Source: Clostridia bacterium (GTDB taxonomy: Bacteria > Bacillota > Clostridia > Christensenellales > CAG-138). Taken from it: DNA of 64,000 bases. The translations under genes were made by a program, and so were the position numbers. Each line of letters starts with the position of its first letter. The stretch's first letter is position 1. Shown here in pieces: positions 63,830 to 64,000 of the stretch. Location: assembly GCA_017541305.1 (NCBI GenBank), contig JAFXZJ010000041.1, positions 62,001-126,000 on the forward strand, read 5' to 3'. The notes beneath the pieces are model-generated. The model was not told where the DNA came from. It saw only the letters and a program-made list of their open reading frames with translations, and did not search any database.

Positions 63830-64000
63830 TTAGTGCCTCGGTAATTGTCCGTTGGGGCGCATCGTTGACCCGGGTCGCTCTCCTGATAAAACCGATCTGG
63901 GCTCCATGGGGCTGCCGTCGATCGCGGAGAAATATGCCTGCTGCTCCCTGATCACGTTCATATCGTCGCTCAGCGTATACTCCACCTCCCACATCGGCAT
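63830..64000 (-). CDS. Partial or short protein at the window edge
   Basis: An open frame of 56 residues on the minus strand, starting MPMWEVEYTLSDDMNVIREQ at the edge and ending at TAA (63832-63830). Codon use agrees with neighbours. It may be the 3' end of a longer gene beyond the window. No family recognised. Confidence 0.45.
   Translation of the reverse strand: MPMWEVEYTLSDDMNVIREQQAYFSAIDGSPMEPRSVLSGERPGSTMRPNGQLPRH

Noticed and set aside
1..64000. CRISPR arrays, tRNA and rRNA genes
   Set aside because: No regularly spaced direct repeats and no tRNA-like TTCGA arm with acceptor pairing were found by reading; a dedicated tRNA search would settle it.

Overview
The window looks like chromosomal DNA of a high-GC, low-redox Clostridia-type Firmicute, probably an uncultured gut or rumen lineage. 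Supporting signs are secreted proteins ending in type I dockerins, a Phe T-box leader on pheST, strong AGGAGG-type ribosome sites, canonical sigma-A promoters (TTGACA-17-TATAAT), several DegV/FakB proteins with a FakA kinase, a flavodiiron/rubredoxin protein and a candidate raiA-type RNA. No rRNA, tRNA or CRISPR array was seen.

Layout. 0-5.2 kb: a zinc-peptidase-like protein, prfB with a programmed frameshift whose in-frame stop is UAA, and two secreted dockerin proteins (CotH-like and thioredoxin-like). 5.2-10.8 kb, minus strand: K+ channel, TfoX-like protein, acetyltransferase, then pheT and pheS behind a T-box leader. 10.9-24.4 kb, plus strand: one long lipid/acyl-group locus with three alpha/beta hydrolases, two AMP-forming acyl ligases (one fused to a carrier domain), a free acyl carrier protein, two PlsC-type acyltransferases, an LRAT-type protein, FakB (DegV), a GPH-family transporter and FakA. 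Two small zinc-ribbon membrane proteins follow. 24.5-33.6 kb, minus strand: free-Met-sulfoxide reductase and a complete oligopeptide ABC operon. In that operon the OppC-type permease carries an RCC1-like propeller in its external loop, and the OppF-type ATPase carries a helical insert of about 185 residues. 33.6-36.3 kb: a membrane protein and two more DegV proteins. 36.4-40.7 kb: a DUF1836 protein, aroA, and a chorismate synthase-chorismate mutase-shikimate kinase fusion. 40.7-45.4 kb: two unrecognised proteins facing a flavodiiron protein with two rubredoxin domains. 45.6-47.3 kb: an LRR-dockerin protein and a strongly folded intergenic region. 47.4-56.4 kb: a phage morphogenesis and lysis module (portal, TerL, N4-gp56-type capsid, receptor-binding-like protein, endolysin, holin). 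Its order is circularly permuted, it lacks integrase and replication genes, and a DMT transporter gene sits inside on the opposite strand. 56.5-64 kb: a promoter-driven structured RNA, a zinc-ribbon protein, a VWA protein, a third PlsC behind a very long RNA hairpin, a run of terminators, an RCC1 lipoprotein and an aconitase-like hydratase.

How the genes fit together. The 11-23.4 kb locus holds the parts needed to release, import, activate and re-esterify acyl chains: lipase-like enzymes, FakA/FakB for acyl phosphate, acyl-AMP ligases with carrier proteins, and acyltransferases. It resembles an exploded version of the E. coli LplT-Aas lysophospholipid repair system. The peptide transporter and a nearby lipoprotein share the same RCC1-type fold, which suggests a lineage-specific use of that propeller at the cell surface. 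Function assignments rest on motif recognition only; no database search was run.
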